From positions 468,166 to 532,165 of the forward strand of contig NW_008705574.1 in NCBI RefSeq assembly GCF_000186865.1: a stretch of 64,000 nt of DNA, in the 5' to 3' direction. The notes beneath the pieces were generated by a model. That model saw only the letters and a list, made by a program, of their open reading frames with translations, did no database searches and was not told the origin of the DNA. The position numbers and the translations under genes were made by a program. The DNA is from Aureococcus anophagefferens. Its lineage: Eukaryota; Sar; Pelagophyceae; Pelagomonadales; Pelagomonadaceae. This document shows positions 27,533 through 37,395 of this stretch, one piece after another (the first letter of the stretch is position 1; the number at the start of each line of letters is the position of its first letter).

Positions 27533-29466
27533 TCATAAGGCGATGACGCGCGTGACGCCCAGGAGCGCGTGGACCCTGGGGTCGTGGGCGATGGCGATGA
27601 CCGTGCGATTCTCGAGGTGGGGCAGCAGGTTTCGGATGACCTCGCGCTCCGTGGCCTCGTCGAGGCCCGAGGTGAACTCGTCGACGAGCAGCACGGGCGT
27701 CGGCCTCAGGAGCGCGCGCGCGAGCGCGAGGCGCTGGCGCTCGCCGCCGGAGAGCGCGACGCCGCTCTCGCCGACGGGCGCGCCGACGCCGCCGACCTTC
27801 TCGAGGAGGCCGCCGAGGCCCGCGCTTCGGAGCGCCGCCTCGGCCCGCGCCGCGTCGCAATCGCCGCCGCAGGCGACGTTTTCCAGCAACGAGCCGCTGA
27901 ACACAAACGGTTCCTGCTGCAAGACGCCGACCACGCTCCCGCGGAGCTCGTCGAGCGCGTACGCGGCGACGCCGACGCCGCCGACCGCCACCTCGCCCTT
28001 GTCGACGTCGTAGAGCCGCGACAACAGGCGGAAGACCTATGGAGGCGCCGTTACTCGACGTGAAAAAAAAAGGGACGCCGGAAGACCGTCGTCTTGCCGC
28101 GGCCGCTCGGAGCGACGAGCGCGACGCGCTCGCCGGCCGCGACGTCCGCGGACCACGCCGCGAGCAATGGCGCGTCCCTCCGCGCCGGGTAGGCGAAGTC
28201 GACGTCGCGGAAGGACACGGTCGCGCCCGCGGCGCTCGGCGCGCGCGCGTTGCCGCCGCGCATCGCGGGCGATCGATCGGAGATCTCGAGGACGCGCTCG
28301 ACGGCGCCCGCGCACCGCGCGAGCTCCGCGTAGGACGCCATGCCGCCCGCGACGGCGAAGCCCAGGCCCACGGCGTACATCAAAAAGCTCGAGAGGTCGC
28401 CGGCGGAGAGGTCGCCGAGCTCGACGAGCGCGGCGCCGCGCGCCATGACGCCGACGAAGCACGCGTGGAAGGCCAGGCCCGTCCACGCGGCGAAGATCGC
28501 GTAGCATCGCCCCAGGGCCGCGGCCTCGGCGCGCGCGCCGTCGACGGCCGCGTCGTGCTCGGGCATGCGACAGCCTACCAAGTGCGTCCGTGACGATTGA
28601 TCATCGTTTCCCGGTCAAAAAGCTCTCGAAAGTCGTCGCGGACGCCGGCGACGACCGTCGGCGCCCAAAACCCGGAACGACCGCAGGTCCTGGACGCAGG
28701 TGAGCGCGAGGGCCGCCGCGGTGCCCAACTTTTCTTGTACGCGGGCCTGCCGCCGCTTCAGGTCGCCGCCGCGGTGCACGGCCGCCGCGAACAGCGTCGG
28801 GAACGCCGCGACCGCGAGCCTCGCGAGCGGCCGCGACACGCGGAAGAGCATGACCACCGACCCGAACGCCACGGCGAGGCTCCGCGCGGCGCCGACGACG
28901 ACGTCCGCGGCGCCGCGCACCACCGCCGTGTCGGCCGCGAGCCTGCCGACGAGCGCGCCCGAGTCCTCGGAGACGTCGAACCAGGCCAACTCCTGGCGCA
29001 GCAAGTTCGCGAGCGCCGTTTTGCGCGTCTTCGCGGCGATGGCCTCGCCGGACCGCACCATGACATCGGTCCGCAGCGCGACGAGGACCGCGTCGGACGC
29101 GAAGACGGCCATGAGTTGGCGCGTCGCCGCGGTCGCCGCGGCGCCGTCGCCGGCGACGCTGGCGTCGATCAATCGCGCGCTCACGCGGGGCACGGCGAGC
29201 GACAGCGCCGTCGACGCCGTGTTGAGCGCGACACCGGTCCCGAGCCGCCACCGCTCGCAGCGCGCCAGCCGCCAGAGCCGTCGGAGGTCGACGGTGGTGG
29301 TGTTGCCGGTGTGGTTGCTGGTGTCGCCGCGGAGCGCCGATGCGCTGCCAGCGCTCGCGTCGCCGCTACCGCCGCCGCGGAGCGCCAATGCCGGTCGCGT
29401 GCGCAGCCCGCGAGCTTGGTTGCAGCATGCTGCCAAGAGTATGAGTGCAGCCCGGGCCCATCGCAT
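27533..29466 (-). CDS. Half-size ABC transporter, ABCB/peptide-exporter type
   Basis: Exons 28656-29466, 28087-28574 and 27533-28036 join to 600 codons. The leader (ALILLAACCNQARG) suggests an organellar or secretory membrane. The transmembrane domain runs from about residue 60 to 340 (NTASTALSLAVPRVS, ARLAVAAFPTLFAAAV, FAAWTGLAFHACFVGVMA). The nucleotide-binding domain has Walker A APSGRGKTT, Q-loop VLQQEPFVFSGS, signature ALSGGERQRLALARALL, Walker B VLLVDEF and switch His IAIAHD. Walker A is split by the intron at 28037. Walker B ends in Phe after the Asp and Glu (DEF), and the catalytic Glu is present. One TMD plus one NBD implies a dimer. Divergent from the EGLN-like gene, 46 bp between starts. 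Confidence 0.8.
28037..28086 (-). mobile_element. Miniature introner-like intron (50 nt) with perfect 8-bp duplication
   Basis: In gene orientation the intron begins GTCTTCCG and the following exon also begins GTCTTCCG (plus strand CGGAAGAC at 28079-28086 and 28029-28036). The 42-bp insert begins GCGTCCC, contains a T9 tract and ends CATAG. Removing 50 nt restores the Walker A context GKTTVFRLLSRLYD. Confidence 0.75.
28575..28655 (-). mobile_element. Introner family C-type intron (81 nt) in the ABC gene
   Basis: Intron start GTCGTCGC and next exon GCTGTCGC agree at six of eight positions. Inside, GCGTCCGCGACGA near the 5' end and TCGTCACGGACGC near the 3' end are inverted copies (12 of 13). 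A central TTTTTGACCGGGAAACGAT block recurs in the intron at 44822-44909. Confidence 0.7.
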
Positions 29467-29512
29467 GCTTCAACACGTCGATTGCACCCAAAGGAGCCGC
29501 GTGTTCAGGGGC

Positions 29513-31408
29513 ATGGTGGCCCCCATGCAAAAACTCACGGTGCAGCTCGCCTTCGCGGAGCCGCCCTGCGCGCTGGCGCTGCAGCTGCCGGAGCACTGGG
29601 GCTCGCGGTCCGTGGCGCGCGGCGTCGTCGGACCGGTGCTGAAGAAGAAGCGCTGCGACGTAACCGTCGACGATGTGGAGCTCACGGTCGGCGGGGCTGC
29701 CCTCGCGGCGACGACGCTCGTCAGCGACGTCGACTGGGGCGAGCCGGCCGTGGCGGTCCTGCGCCTGAAGAGGAGCGCAGCGCCCGCGCCGACGCCAACA
29801 CCCGCGCCGGAGCCGGAGGCTACCGCGCCGGAGCCGCCGAAGGCTACCGCGCCGGAGCCGAAGCCGCCGGCGCCGAAGCCGATGAGACCGCGGTACCGCC
29901 CGACGCAGCCGCCCGAGGCGGCGCTGGGCTGCCGCGACCAGTACGCGTCGCGGATCCTCGCGGGCGTCGAGCGCGGCGCGCGCGCGGACGCGTTCGCGGC
30001 CGCGGTCGCGGCCGAGGTCCGCCGGGAGCCCTGGTACGGCGAGCTCGACGGCCGCAACGAGAGCGCGCGGCCCCTCTACCAGGTCATGTTCAAGGTCGCC
30101 CTCGCGGGCCTCGCGGAGCGCGTCCGCGGCCCCGCGGCGCGGCGGTCGCTCCTCGGAATCGCCGTCGCGCTCGCGCGGAACGGCCTGCTCGACTGGGGCT
30201 GGCCCTGGAGCCTGCGGCGCATGCTGGGCCTCGCGGCCGTCGAGTTCGCCGCGCTCGGCGCGACGGGCGCGACCGCGGCGGGCCTCGCCGCGTGCGATCC
30301 GCGCAACGCGGACGCGGTCGCGGCGCGCGTCGCGGCGGCGGTCGCGCGCGACGGCGTCGCCGTCGTCGACGGCTGCTTTGGCGGCGCCGTGGCCGAGTTC
30401 GCCCACGCCGAGGCCGCGGCGGCGGCGCACCGCTTCGCGCCCGCGGAGGTCGGCGTCGGCGCCGCGAGCGGTTACGACGGCTCGCGGCGCTCCGACGCCA
30501 TCTACTGGCTCGACGGCGCCGACGAACATCGGCCCGCGCTCGCCGCCCTCGTCTGCGCGCTTCGACAGTTCGGTGAACAGCTCGGGCCGCGGCTCTTCGC
30601 CGCGGAGGGTCGGCCTCTGTGTGCAAATCAACCAGTGAGCTGGGACGTCGGGGCCAAACTTCAGAATTCTCTAGCTCGGTCAAATCGAAGTGAATTCGGC
30701 TGATTTTCGGACGAATCGATTGCTCTCAGCGAGTTCTCGAAGCACGGCGGAAGTGCTCGTGTCAAAACATTCGAGTACGCGCACATTGAAGTCGGGTTGA
30801 AGATTTGATTTGCACACAGGTCGGCCTCCGGTGGACGCGGAGCTCGGCCGCGCGCGGCGCCGCGCGCGCGACATCCGGGGCGCCCGGGCGGCGTCCGTCG
30901 TCGCCGAGGCGACCATCGCCCAGCCGCTGGGCATGCTCAGCGTCTACGCGGCGGGCGCGCGCTTCGAGCGCCACGTCGACAACGAGGGCAAGTCCCAGGG
31001 CTGCGACATTCCCAACGTCAAAGGCTCCTCTCTCGGTCGTGTTCCACTCGGTTCGGCTGATTTTTGGACGAGCGATCATCCCTCGGAGCGCTCTCGACGC
31101 GTCGATGCTTTCTCTGGAACGCGCGCGCGACGTCGAATCGCCCTGTTTCCCGCCCAGGCGGCGACGCGCGCGTGTTGACCGCGGTCTACTACGTCAACGA
31201 CGCCGGCTGGGACTGCGGCCGCGACGGCGGCGCGCTGCGGCTCTGGGACGTGCGCGGCGGCGCGCACCGCGACGTCGCGCCGGCGCGGGACCGGCTCGTC
31301 GTCTTCCTGTCGCGCGTCGTGGCCCACGAGGTCCGCGCGGCGAAGCGGGACCGCTACGCGCTGTCCGTGTGGTTCAAGGAGCCCTACGCGCTGCCCCCGG
31401 GGGCCTAG
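29513..31408 (+). CDS. EGLN/PHD-like prolyl hydroxylase with two introners
   Basis: Exons 29513-30608, 30820-30999 and 31158-31408 join to 508 codons. The C-terminal 2OG-Fe(II) oxygenase matches HIF prolyl hydroxylases: iron ligands HVD in GARFERHVDNEG, then TAVYYVNDAGWDC, GGALRLWD, distal His in VVAHEV, and the 2OG-binding Arg in RYALSVWF. PHD enzymes are oxygen-sensing hydroxylases in animals and hydroxylate Skp1 or ribosomal protein uS12 in protists, so the substrate is open. The N-terminal 90 residues form an unrecognised small domain, followed by a Pro/Ala/Glu linker with repeated TAPEP units. Divergent from the ABC transporter. Both introns are introner copies from different families. 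Confidence 0.75.
30609..30819 (+). mobile_element. Introner family A, copy 2 (opposite orientation to host transcription relative to copy 1)
   Basis: Element 30617-30819 (203 bp) with perfect terminal inverted repeats (CTGTGTGCAAATCAA / TTGATTTGCACACAG variants). Duplication GTCGGCCT at 30609-30616 and 30820-30827. Intron 211 nt, GT donor from the duplication, CAG acceptor from the element. Relative to the host gene the element is inverted compared with copies 1 and 3, yet splices by the same rule. About 96% identical by eye to copy 3. Confidence 0.9.
31000..31157 (+). mobile_element. Introner family B, copy 3 (diverged, GC donor)
   Basis: 158-nt GC-AG intron. First eight bases GCTGCGAC match the next exon start GCGGCGAC with one mismatch. 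The interior matches family B in the same orientation (attcccaac, tcggctgatttttggacgag, cgatcatccctcgga), but the 5' terminal repeat has been lost. Splicing gives HVDNEGKSQGGDARVLT, keeping the oxygenase frame. Confidence 0.85.
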
Positions 31409-31439
31409 AGTGGCGGCACTTTTAGACGGCGACGGGTCC

Positions 31440-32495
31440 TCACGCCTTCGGCTTGCGCTGGGGGTCGTTGCCGTTGCCGTGCGGGTCGTCCGGGTCGATG
31501 CCGGCCTCGTCGGCGTACTTCTTCGCGAGGACGTCGAACTCGGCCTCGGCCTTCTTCATCTTGAGCGTGTAGGGGTGGTTCGGGTGCTGGCCGTACATCT
31601 GCTTCTGGAGCCGCTCGATGACCTGCGAGGCCGCGCGGCTCCGCGTCGACGTCCGGACGCGCGCGCGCGCGTGTTCCTCTCTCCCCGCCGCGACGCCAGA
31701 CAGGGGGACGCCGTCGACGCGGACCTGCTCGTCCTTGCCCATGTGCGCGTAGCACGTGACCATGTTGATGAGCGTGTCGGCGTCGTTGACGTTCTTCGAC
31801 TGGGCCTGGAGCAACAGCTTCTCCGCCTCGTCCCACTCGCGGAGGTGCATCTTGCACACGGCGAGGCTGTTGAGGAGGCTCAGCGTGGCCTCGAACTTGT
31901 CGATCAATTCCTCGAACGCGTAGGCCGCCTCCTTGTACTTCTCGCCGCCCGTCGCCAGGTTCACCCAGCCGCTCACGAGCTGCGTCAGCGTCGCGTCCTC
32001 GTCGGCGTCGCTCAGCTTCTTGAGGTGGGCCTGGGCCAGGTCCAGGCGGTGGATCTTGAGGCAGAACTGCGCCCAGAGCGCCAGTTGCTCCATCGTCTGG
32101 CCGTGGCGGATGGCCGTGAAGGCCTCCTTCATCAAATCCTCCTTCTCGTAGACGAGGGCCGCGACGAGCTGCACCGTGGGGTGGTCCTTGGACGCCGCGT
32201 CGCCGAGCCACTCGCCCAGGGTCATGATGACCATGTCCTTGGTCGACGCCGGGTCCTCGAGGTACTGCGCCAAGAGCTTGACGGCCTGGAGCGGCATGGC
32301 GCTCTCCTCGTTGACCTCGCCGATGACGAGGCCGTACTGGCCCAACCCGATGTAGGACCGGTAGACGAACTCGTCGCGCTCGACGGCGAGCACGTCGCTC
32401 AGGCGCGACAGCTGGTTCCCCTCGGCGATGGCCATGCTGAAGTTGCCGAGCCAGAACCGGTTCCGCAGCGTGTAGAGCTCGTCGGGCTCGGCCAT
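31440..32495 (-). CDS. COPE: Coatomer subunit epsilon
   Basis: Exons 31725-32495 and 31440-31622 join to 317 residues, normal for epsilon-COP. The protein is a TPR-like alpha-solenoid beginning ELYTLRNRFWLGNFSMAIAE, with SYIGLGQYGLVIGE, LNSLAVCKMHLREWDEAEKL and HPNHPYTLKMKKAEAEFD, all diagnostic positions of the family. It is part of the COPI coat that carries Golgi-to-ER vesicles. The 102-nt GT-AG segment 31623-31724 is divisible by three and stop-free. I treat it as an intron because the encoded Arg/Gly-rich insert breaks the solenoid and has no counterpart in the family (DEQ joins VIERLQKQM). Confidence 0.85.
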   Translation of the reverse strand: MAEPDELYTLRNRFWLGNFSMAIAEGNQLSRLSDVLAVERDEFVYRSYIGLGQYGLVIGEVNEESAMPLQAVKLLAQYLEDPASTKDMVIMTLGEWLGDAASKDHPTVQLVAALVYEKEDLMKEAFTAIRHGQTMEQLALWAQFCLKIHRLDLAQAHLKKLSDADEDATLTQLVSGWVNLATGGEKYKEAAYAFEELIDKFEATLSLLNSLAVCKMHLREWDEAEKLLLQAQSKNVNDADTLINMVTCYAHMGKDEQVRVDGVPLSGVAAGREEHARARVRTSTRSRAASQVIERLQKQMYGQHPNHPYTLKMKKAEAEFDVLAKKYADEAGIDPDDPHGNGNDPQRKPKA

Positions 32496-33048
32496 CCTGA
32501 CCGGACCGGGGGGCGGCGCAGGCGCAGGTGCTGCGGCGCGCGCGACGACGAGCTACTCGCGGCGGCGGCGGGCTCTGCGTGAGTGATTTAGCCCCGGCCA
32601 AGCTCGGTCGACGCGCGGCGTCGTCGGGCGCCGGCGACCACGTCGTCCAGACTCGCCTCTTTCGCGTGCTTGGAGGAGTCTCGCGGCTACGTCCGTCGGC
32701 CCTAGCGTTCCCGGACTGAGTTCGCGAAAATTGGGCGCGCGCGATAAAAGACGCGCGCGCGCCCGCGCCGCTTTGGCGCGGCGCGCGACTGCCTGCGCGT
32801 AGACGGGGCGAAGAATAACGAAGCCCGGTGCTCTCGAGGCTCGCCGGACTGCCTCGGGCGCACGGGGCCGCCCGGACCAGGGCACGACCCCCGGTGACGC
32901 TCTTGAAGTGCAAACACGTCGGGACGGCCGAAGGAAGCGCTCAGCCCACGCTCACCATCGCCCGCAGCAAGTTGCGGTGGACGTGGAGAGTCGGAACTCG
33001 CACCGCGCGCCCCCCTCAAGCTTCTAGATGCGCACAACCTTGATAGTC
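32496..33048. promoter_or_regulatory. Divergent promoter region between epsilon-COP and DEAD-box helicase, with GC hairpin
   Basis: About 550 bp with no gene that I can support. At 32733-32764 a perfect inverted repeat (GGGCGCGCGCG and CGCGCGCGCGCCC) brackets the A/T core ATAAAAGA, a TATA-like box at the centre of a strong potential hairpin. Nothing else recognisable apart from low-complexity CG-rich stretches. Confidence 0.4.
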
Positions 33049-35250
33049 ATGATGCTGCTGCGTCGCGCCGCGGGATGGACACGCGTCCTCGGAGGCGCGG
33101 CGCGGCCGGCGCGGCCGACGCTGTCGCGGACCTTCGGGGACGTGGCGCGGCGGTCCCTGGTCCAGGGCGCCGAGGAGACGGTGAGTGGGCTGGACTACGC
33201 CGCCGAGGAGGGCTTCGAGCCGCCCAAGGTGCGCCTCGTCGGGGAGCCTTCGCCCGCGGAAGACGCGGCGGAGGAACAGGCGGACGAGGCGCCCGCGGCG
33301 GACCCGCGCCTCATCGCGGGCCGCGAGGGCGTCCACGCCAAGCAGGCGGCGAAGCTCGCCCAGCGGGGCATCGACACGATGACGGAGATCCAGCACCTCA
33401 CCTTCGACGCGGCGCACGCGGGCCGCGACGTCCTCGGCAAGAGCCGCACGGGCACGGGCAAGACGCTGGCCTTCGGCCTGCCCCTCGTCGAGCGCCTCGC
33501 GGAGCGCGCCCGCGAGGGCGACTACGACCCGAAGAAGCGCGCCCGCGGGCCCGCCATCCTCGTGCTCGCGCCGACGCGCGAGCTGGCCAAGCAGGTGGAG
33601 GCGGAGTTGCACCTCCTCGCGCAGACGCACGGGCTGTCGACGACCTGCTTCCACGGCGGCGTGTCCTACGGCCCCCAGGAGAACGCGCTGCGCCGCGGCG
33701 TCGACGTGCTCGTCGCCACCGTCGGCCGCGTCATCGACCACATCGACCGCGGCAACTTGGACCTGTCCGACGCGTACCACGTCGTCCTCGACGAGGCCGA
33801 CGAGATGCTCTCCATGGGCTTCGCCGACGACGTCGAGCGCATCTTCTCCGAGTGCCCCGCGGGCAAGGCCCGCGGCGGCTCCCGCGCGGCGCGGTCCGCG
33901 CGCGACCGGTCGGAGACCAGCTTCGACCTCGACGACCTCCTCGGCGCCGCGCCGCCGCCCGCGGACGCCGCGGCCCCGCTCCGCCGGCCCCAGACGCTCC
34001 TCTTCTCGGCGACGACGCCGTCCTGGGTCAAGAAGCTCACGTCCAAGTACCTCGAGGACCCGGAGCTCGTCGACGTCGTCGGCGACGCGCGCCAGCAGGC
34101 CGCGACGACGGTGACGCACAAGGCCGTGCTCGTGCCCCGGGGCCCCGACGCGCGCGCGTCGCTCCTCGAGGACATCATCGCCGTCGAGATCTCCAAGAAC
34201 TCGGGCCAGGCGACCGACGAGGCCGCGCAGGGCGGCGGCCGCGTCATCGTCTTCACCTCCACCAAAAAGGAGTGCGACGAGCTCGCGGGCGGGCCGGCGT
34301 TCCAGCGCCTCGCGGCCCAGGTGCTCCACGGCGACATCGGCCAGGCCCAGCGCGAGACGACGCTCGCCCAGTTCCGCCGGGGCGCCTTCACGGTCCTGGT
34401 GGCGACGGACGTCGCCGCGCGCGGCATCGACGTCAAGGGCGTGGATCTGGTCGTCCAGTACCGCACGCCCCGCGACGCCGAGGGCTACGTGCACCGCAGC
34501 GGCCGCACGGGCCGCGCGGGCCGCGACGGCACGGCCGTGGTGTTGTACGACGAGCGCGAGGAGCGCGACGTCCGATCCTTGGAGCGGCTGACGGGCGTCA
34601 CGTTCGCGCGCCAGGGCCCGCCGTCGTCGGCGCAGGTCCTCGGCGCGGCCGCGGCCGACGCGTCCATGGCGCTGGCCAAGGTCGAGGACACGGTGCTGCC
34701 CTACTTCGACGAGGGCGCGGCCGCGCTCTGCGCGGCCGAGCTCGGCGTCGACGCCGCGGACGTCGACGAGCAGACGAAGCGGCTCGTCGCCAAGTGCCTC
34801 GCGGCCATCTCGCGCAAGACGGACGTGTCGCCCCGGTCGCTGGTCACGGGCGAGTCGGGCAAGCTCACGCTCCTCATGAAGGCGCCGCGGCCGCTGAAGA
34901 CGTCGGACGTCGTCTACGCGGTGTCGAAGCTCCTCGAGCGCGTGCCCCAGAGCGACGAGGGCGTCTCCGGCGAGCAGCAGGCGCTGCGCCGCGACGGCGA
35001 CCGCGTCGGCGCCGTGCGCGTCTGCAAGGACGCGACGACGGCCGTCTTCGACCTGCCCCAGGACAAGGCCGCGGCGCTCCTGCGCTTCGTCGAGGAGCAG
35101 AACTTCGACAAGTTCGCCTTCGCCGAGTGCGACAACCTGCCCCAGCTCCAGCAGCAGGAGTTCCGCGGCGGCGGCGGCGGCGGCTACCGCGGCGGCGGCG
35201 GCGGCTACCGCGGCAACAACCGCGGCGGCTACCGCGGCGGCGGCGGCGGC

Positions 35251-35292
<42 letters not shown>

Positions 35293-35343
35293 TACCGCGG
35301 GGGCGGCGGCGGCGGCGGCTACCGCGGCGGCGGCGGCGGCGGC

Positions 35344-35375
<32 letters not shown>

Positions 35376-35409
35376 CGGCTACCGCGGCGGCGGCGGCGAC
35401 CGCTACTAG
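33049..35409 (+). CDS. DEAD-box RNA helicase with GUCT domain and Gly/Arg/Tyr tail, probably mitochondrial or plastid
   Basis: 786 residues from ATG 33049 (33052 equally possible). A basic, Arg/Ser/Leu N-terminus resembles an organelle presequence. Helicase motifs: SRTGTGKT (I), APTRELA (Ia), ATVGRV (TPGR position), DEADE (II), SATTP (III), VATDVAARGID (V), HRSGRTGRAG (VI). An acidic insert separates motifs II and III. A GUCT domain follows (SPRSLVTGESGKLTLLM, AVFDLPQDKAAALL) as in DDX21 and plant RH3/RH9/RH53. The C-terminal 80 residues are YRGGGG repeats. Plant relatives splice group II introns or assemble organelle ribosomes, a plausible role here. Single exon. Confidence 0.85.
35160..35399 (+). 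repeat. ggc-rich tandem repeat encoding (YRGGGG)n
   Basis: Imprecise tandem units of gcggcggcggctaccgc at the end of the helicase gene. Likely unstable in length and prone to assembly error. Confidence 0.8.
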
Positions 35410-35731
35410 GCGCCCCCTCCAGCTCGTCCGATTCGACTCTCGATTGCGACCGCGGCCGGGTCTGTGAGCCCGCCCGCGAACGACCCCCCCCACCCCAGAT
35501 CCCCCTCCTCGCCCGAGCCCTCCCCCACTCATCGAGCGCGTAAGTGCACATACCAAGAGAAAGAACCATGCCGCGGCGCCGGCCGGGGGATGCGTCCGGG
35601 GCCCGGGCAGCCGGACGGCGCCGGTGATGCCGACAACGTGAACCATCGTTGCCGTAGAAAAACTGTAGAGCATGGGCTGCCTTCAGAGATAACATTGCGG
35701 AGTAACAGGAACGCCTGCTGCCATCGGCTCG
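35410..35731. other. Region without a supported gene
   Basis: About 320 bp between the helicase and the WASHC3-like gene. It holds C-runs, a self-complementary GC-rich segment around 35575-35625, and a slightly A/T-richer stretch after 35635. It may contain the 5' UTR or an upstream exon of the small gene that follows; none can be defined. Confidence 0.4.
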
Positions 35732-36089
35732 ATGACGACGATCACGGCGGCGCAGTTCGCCATGGCCTTCGCGCTCTGCGAGACGCCGCAAGCCTCCGCG
35801 CGACCCAGCGCCGCCCGGCCGGCCGCAACATCATCGGCGGCGCCCCCGGCCGCGGCGGCCGCGGCGCCCACCGGCGCCGCGGCGAAGCCCGAGAACAAGA
35901 AGTGTGCGAATCCGGCGTCCTCGAACGCGCGAGAGGCTGCCGCGCGCGCGCGGACGCGGAGCCGCCCCGACGAACGCCCCCGCAGACGCGATGATGCAGA
36001 AGATGCACCTGCCGCGCGGCGCCATCGAGCAGAAGATGCGCGCGGAGGGCAGGAGCGAGGCGGACATCGCGGGGTTCTTCGGCGCGTAA
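35732..36089 (+). CDS. Small WASHC3(CCDC53)-like peptide, 2 exons
   Basis: Exons 35732-35903 and 35986-36089 join to 91 codons. The N-terminal part is Ala/Pro-rich low complexity. The C-terminus KKYAMMQKMHLPRGAIEQKM followed by RAEGRSEADIAGFF matches the short motif (KMxxxGxPxxAVxxKMxxDG) near the end of WASH-complex subunit 3 and some formin-like proteins. The 82-nt GT-AG intron has CCGGCGTCCTCG from its ninth base, the same block seen in other short introns. An upstream exon may be missing. If correct, it is an adaptor of the actin-nucleating WASH complex. Its stop lies three bases from that of the next gene. Confidence 0.45.
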
Positions 36090-36092
36090 AAA

Positions 36093-37298
36093 TTAGTCGT
36101 TGAAGAACGAGTAGGCGGGGATCGCGGGCGACATGGTGAGGAGCGTCGGGTCCGAGCCGTCCGTCGGCCTGACGGCGAAGCGGTGGCCGGGGAAGGTCGT
36201 CACGTCGACGGCGCGGTTCGCGGCGTCGAGCGTGTTGATGAGGTGCTCCGCGCCGTCGTGGGCGACCCAGAGCAGGGGCACGCGGAGGTCCGCCGGCGCC
36301 GCGGAACCGAGCGCGAACGACACTTTGAACGGTGACGCGTCGTCCGCCGCGGGCGCGGCGTCCCCCGCCGCGTCGACGGCCACGGCCCGGGTCCGCCCGC
36401 CCAGGCCGTCGCCCCAGTGGGGCGGCACGGCCAGGCGGATCTCGTAGCGCGAGAAGGGCCACTCCTTGGGCCGGTAGTGCAAGAACAGGGACCCGTAGTA
36501 GTCGCCCCGCATGGGCCGGCTCCGCCGGTGGAAGCACTTGGCGCTCTCGTAGAACATCATGGTCCCCGGCTTCAGGTCCACGCCCGCGTAGGTGCCCGTC
36601 GCGTCCTCGATCTCGAGCAGGAAGGGCTCGTCGAGTCGCGAGTCGACGTGGAAGACGCTCGAGATGACGTGCGTCTCCGGGATGTCGAGGTGGTCCGCGA
36701 GCGTCGCGCCGTCGCGGTAGAGGCGCACGCCGTAGACCGACGTCGGCTCGAGCTCGACGCCCGCCCAGGCCTCGTGGAGGGGCTTGAGCTGGTCCAGGAC
36801 CCAGTAGTTCAGCCGCTCCTGCTCGAGGAAGTCGGGCTCGTTGGGACCGGACACGCCCGAGTGCGCCGCGCCGCTGAAGGACTTCTCCTTGCGCGGCGCG
36901 CGCTCGGCCATGGAGGCGCGCACCCTGTCCAGCACGGCCGCGTGGACGTGCGCGGGCGCGTCGACGACCTCCCACTGGGGGACGGTGAAATTGCGCATGA
37001 GCCGCGCCTGCGCGATGAACATCCAGGCGTCCCAGCGCTCCTGGGAATCCTCGAGTTTCATGGCCTCGGCCTCGCGCCGCGCCATGGCCGCCGTGTAGCT
37101 CGGCAGCTCGCGCTCGACGAGCGCCGGCGGCGGCCAGCTGCCCCAGCGCCGCTTGAACTCGACGACGCGCGACTCCTCGTCGAGGAAGGACTGCGTGTCG
37201 AAGATGGTGTCGCCGTGGAGGCGCTGGCCCAGGCGCTCCTTGTCCACCTCGTTGGCCCGGGACACGGCGACGGCAGCCCAGAGCAAGCGCGATGCCAT
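36093..37298 (-). CDS. Secreted 2-oxoglutarate/Fe(II) oxygenase-like protein
   Basis: 401 residues, single exon, starting with a short signal peptide (MASRLLWAAVAVSRA). The N-terminal half is helical. The P4H-like core reads YGVRLYRDGATLADHLDIPE (HxD ligands), HVISSVFHVD, LKPGTMMFYESAKCFHRRS (distal His) and YYGSLFLHYRPKEW. The C-terminal 110 residues are beta-rich, with DAANRAVDVTTFPGHRFAV resembling a von Hippel-Lindau-like beta domain; that last point is tentative. Likely a lumenal or secreted hydroxylase. Divergent from the racemase gene, about 100 bp between starts. Confidence 0.65.
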   Translation of the reverse strand: MASRLLWAAVAVSRANEVDKERLGQRLHGDTIFDTQSFLDEESRVVEFKRRWGSWPPPALVERELPSYTAAMARREAEAMKLEDSQERWDAWMFIAQARLMRNFTVPQWEVVDAPAHVHAAVLDRVRASMAERAPRKEKSFSGAAHSGVSGPNEPDFLEQERLNYWVLDQLKPLHEAWAGVELEPTSVYGVRLYRDGATLADHLDIPETHVISSVFHVDSRLDEPFLLEIEDATGTYAGVDLKPGTMMFYESAKCFHRRSRPMRGDYYGSLFLHYRPKEWPFSRYEIRLAVPPHWGDGLGGRTRAVAVDAAGDAAPAADDASPFKVSFALGSAAPADLRVPLLWVAHDGAEHLINTLDAANRAVDVTTFPGHRFAVRPTDGSDPTLLTMSPAIPAYSFFND

Positions 37299-37395
37299 CG
37301 TGATTGCGGGCCAGTTTATCCCTACGGCACCATGCTTCGTTGAATATTCAATCTTCGAGAGGCAGCCCTCGCCTATGCTCGAGCTCTAATCCTTG

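Noticed and set aside
31623..31724. Reading the epsilon-COP insert as protein
   Set aside because: It is stop-free and in frame, but it breaks a conserved solenoid, has Arg/Gly/Ala composition and perfect GT-AG ends, so an intron is more likely; not fully excluded.
33016..35673. 885-codon minus-strand frame antisense to the GUCT helicase
   Set aside because: Ala/Val repeats are the reverse of the Gly/Tyr/Arg tail; no domain signature.
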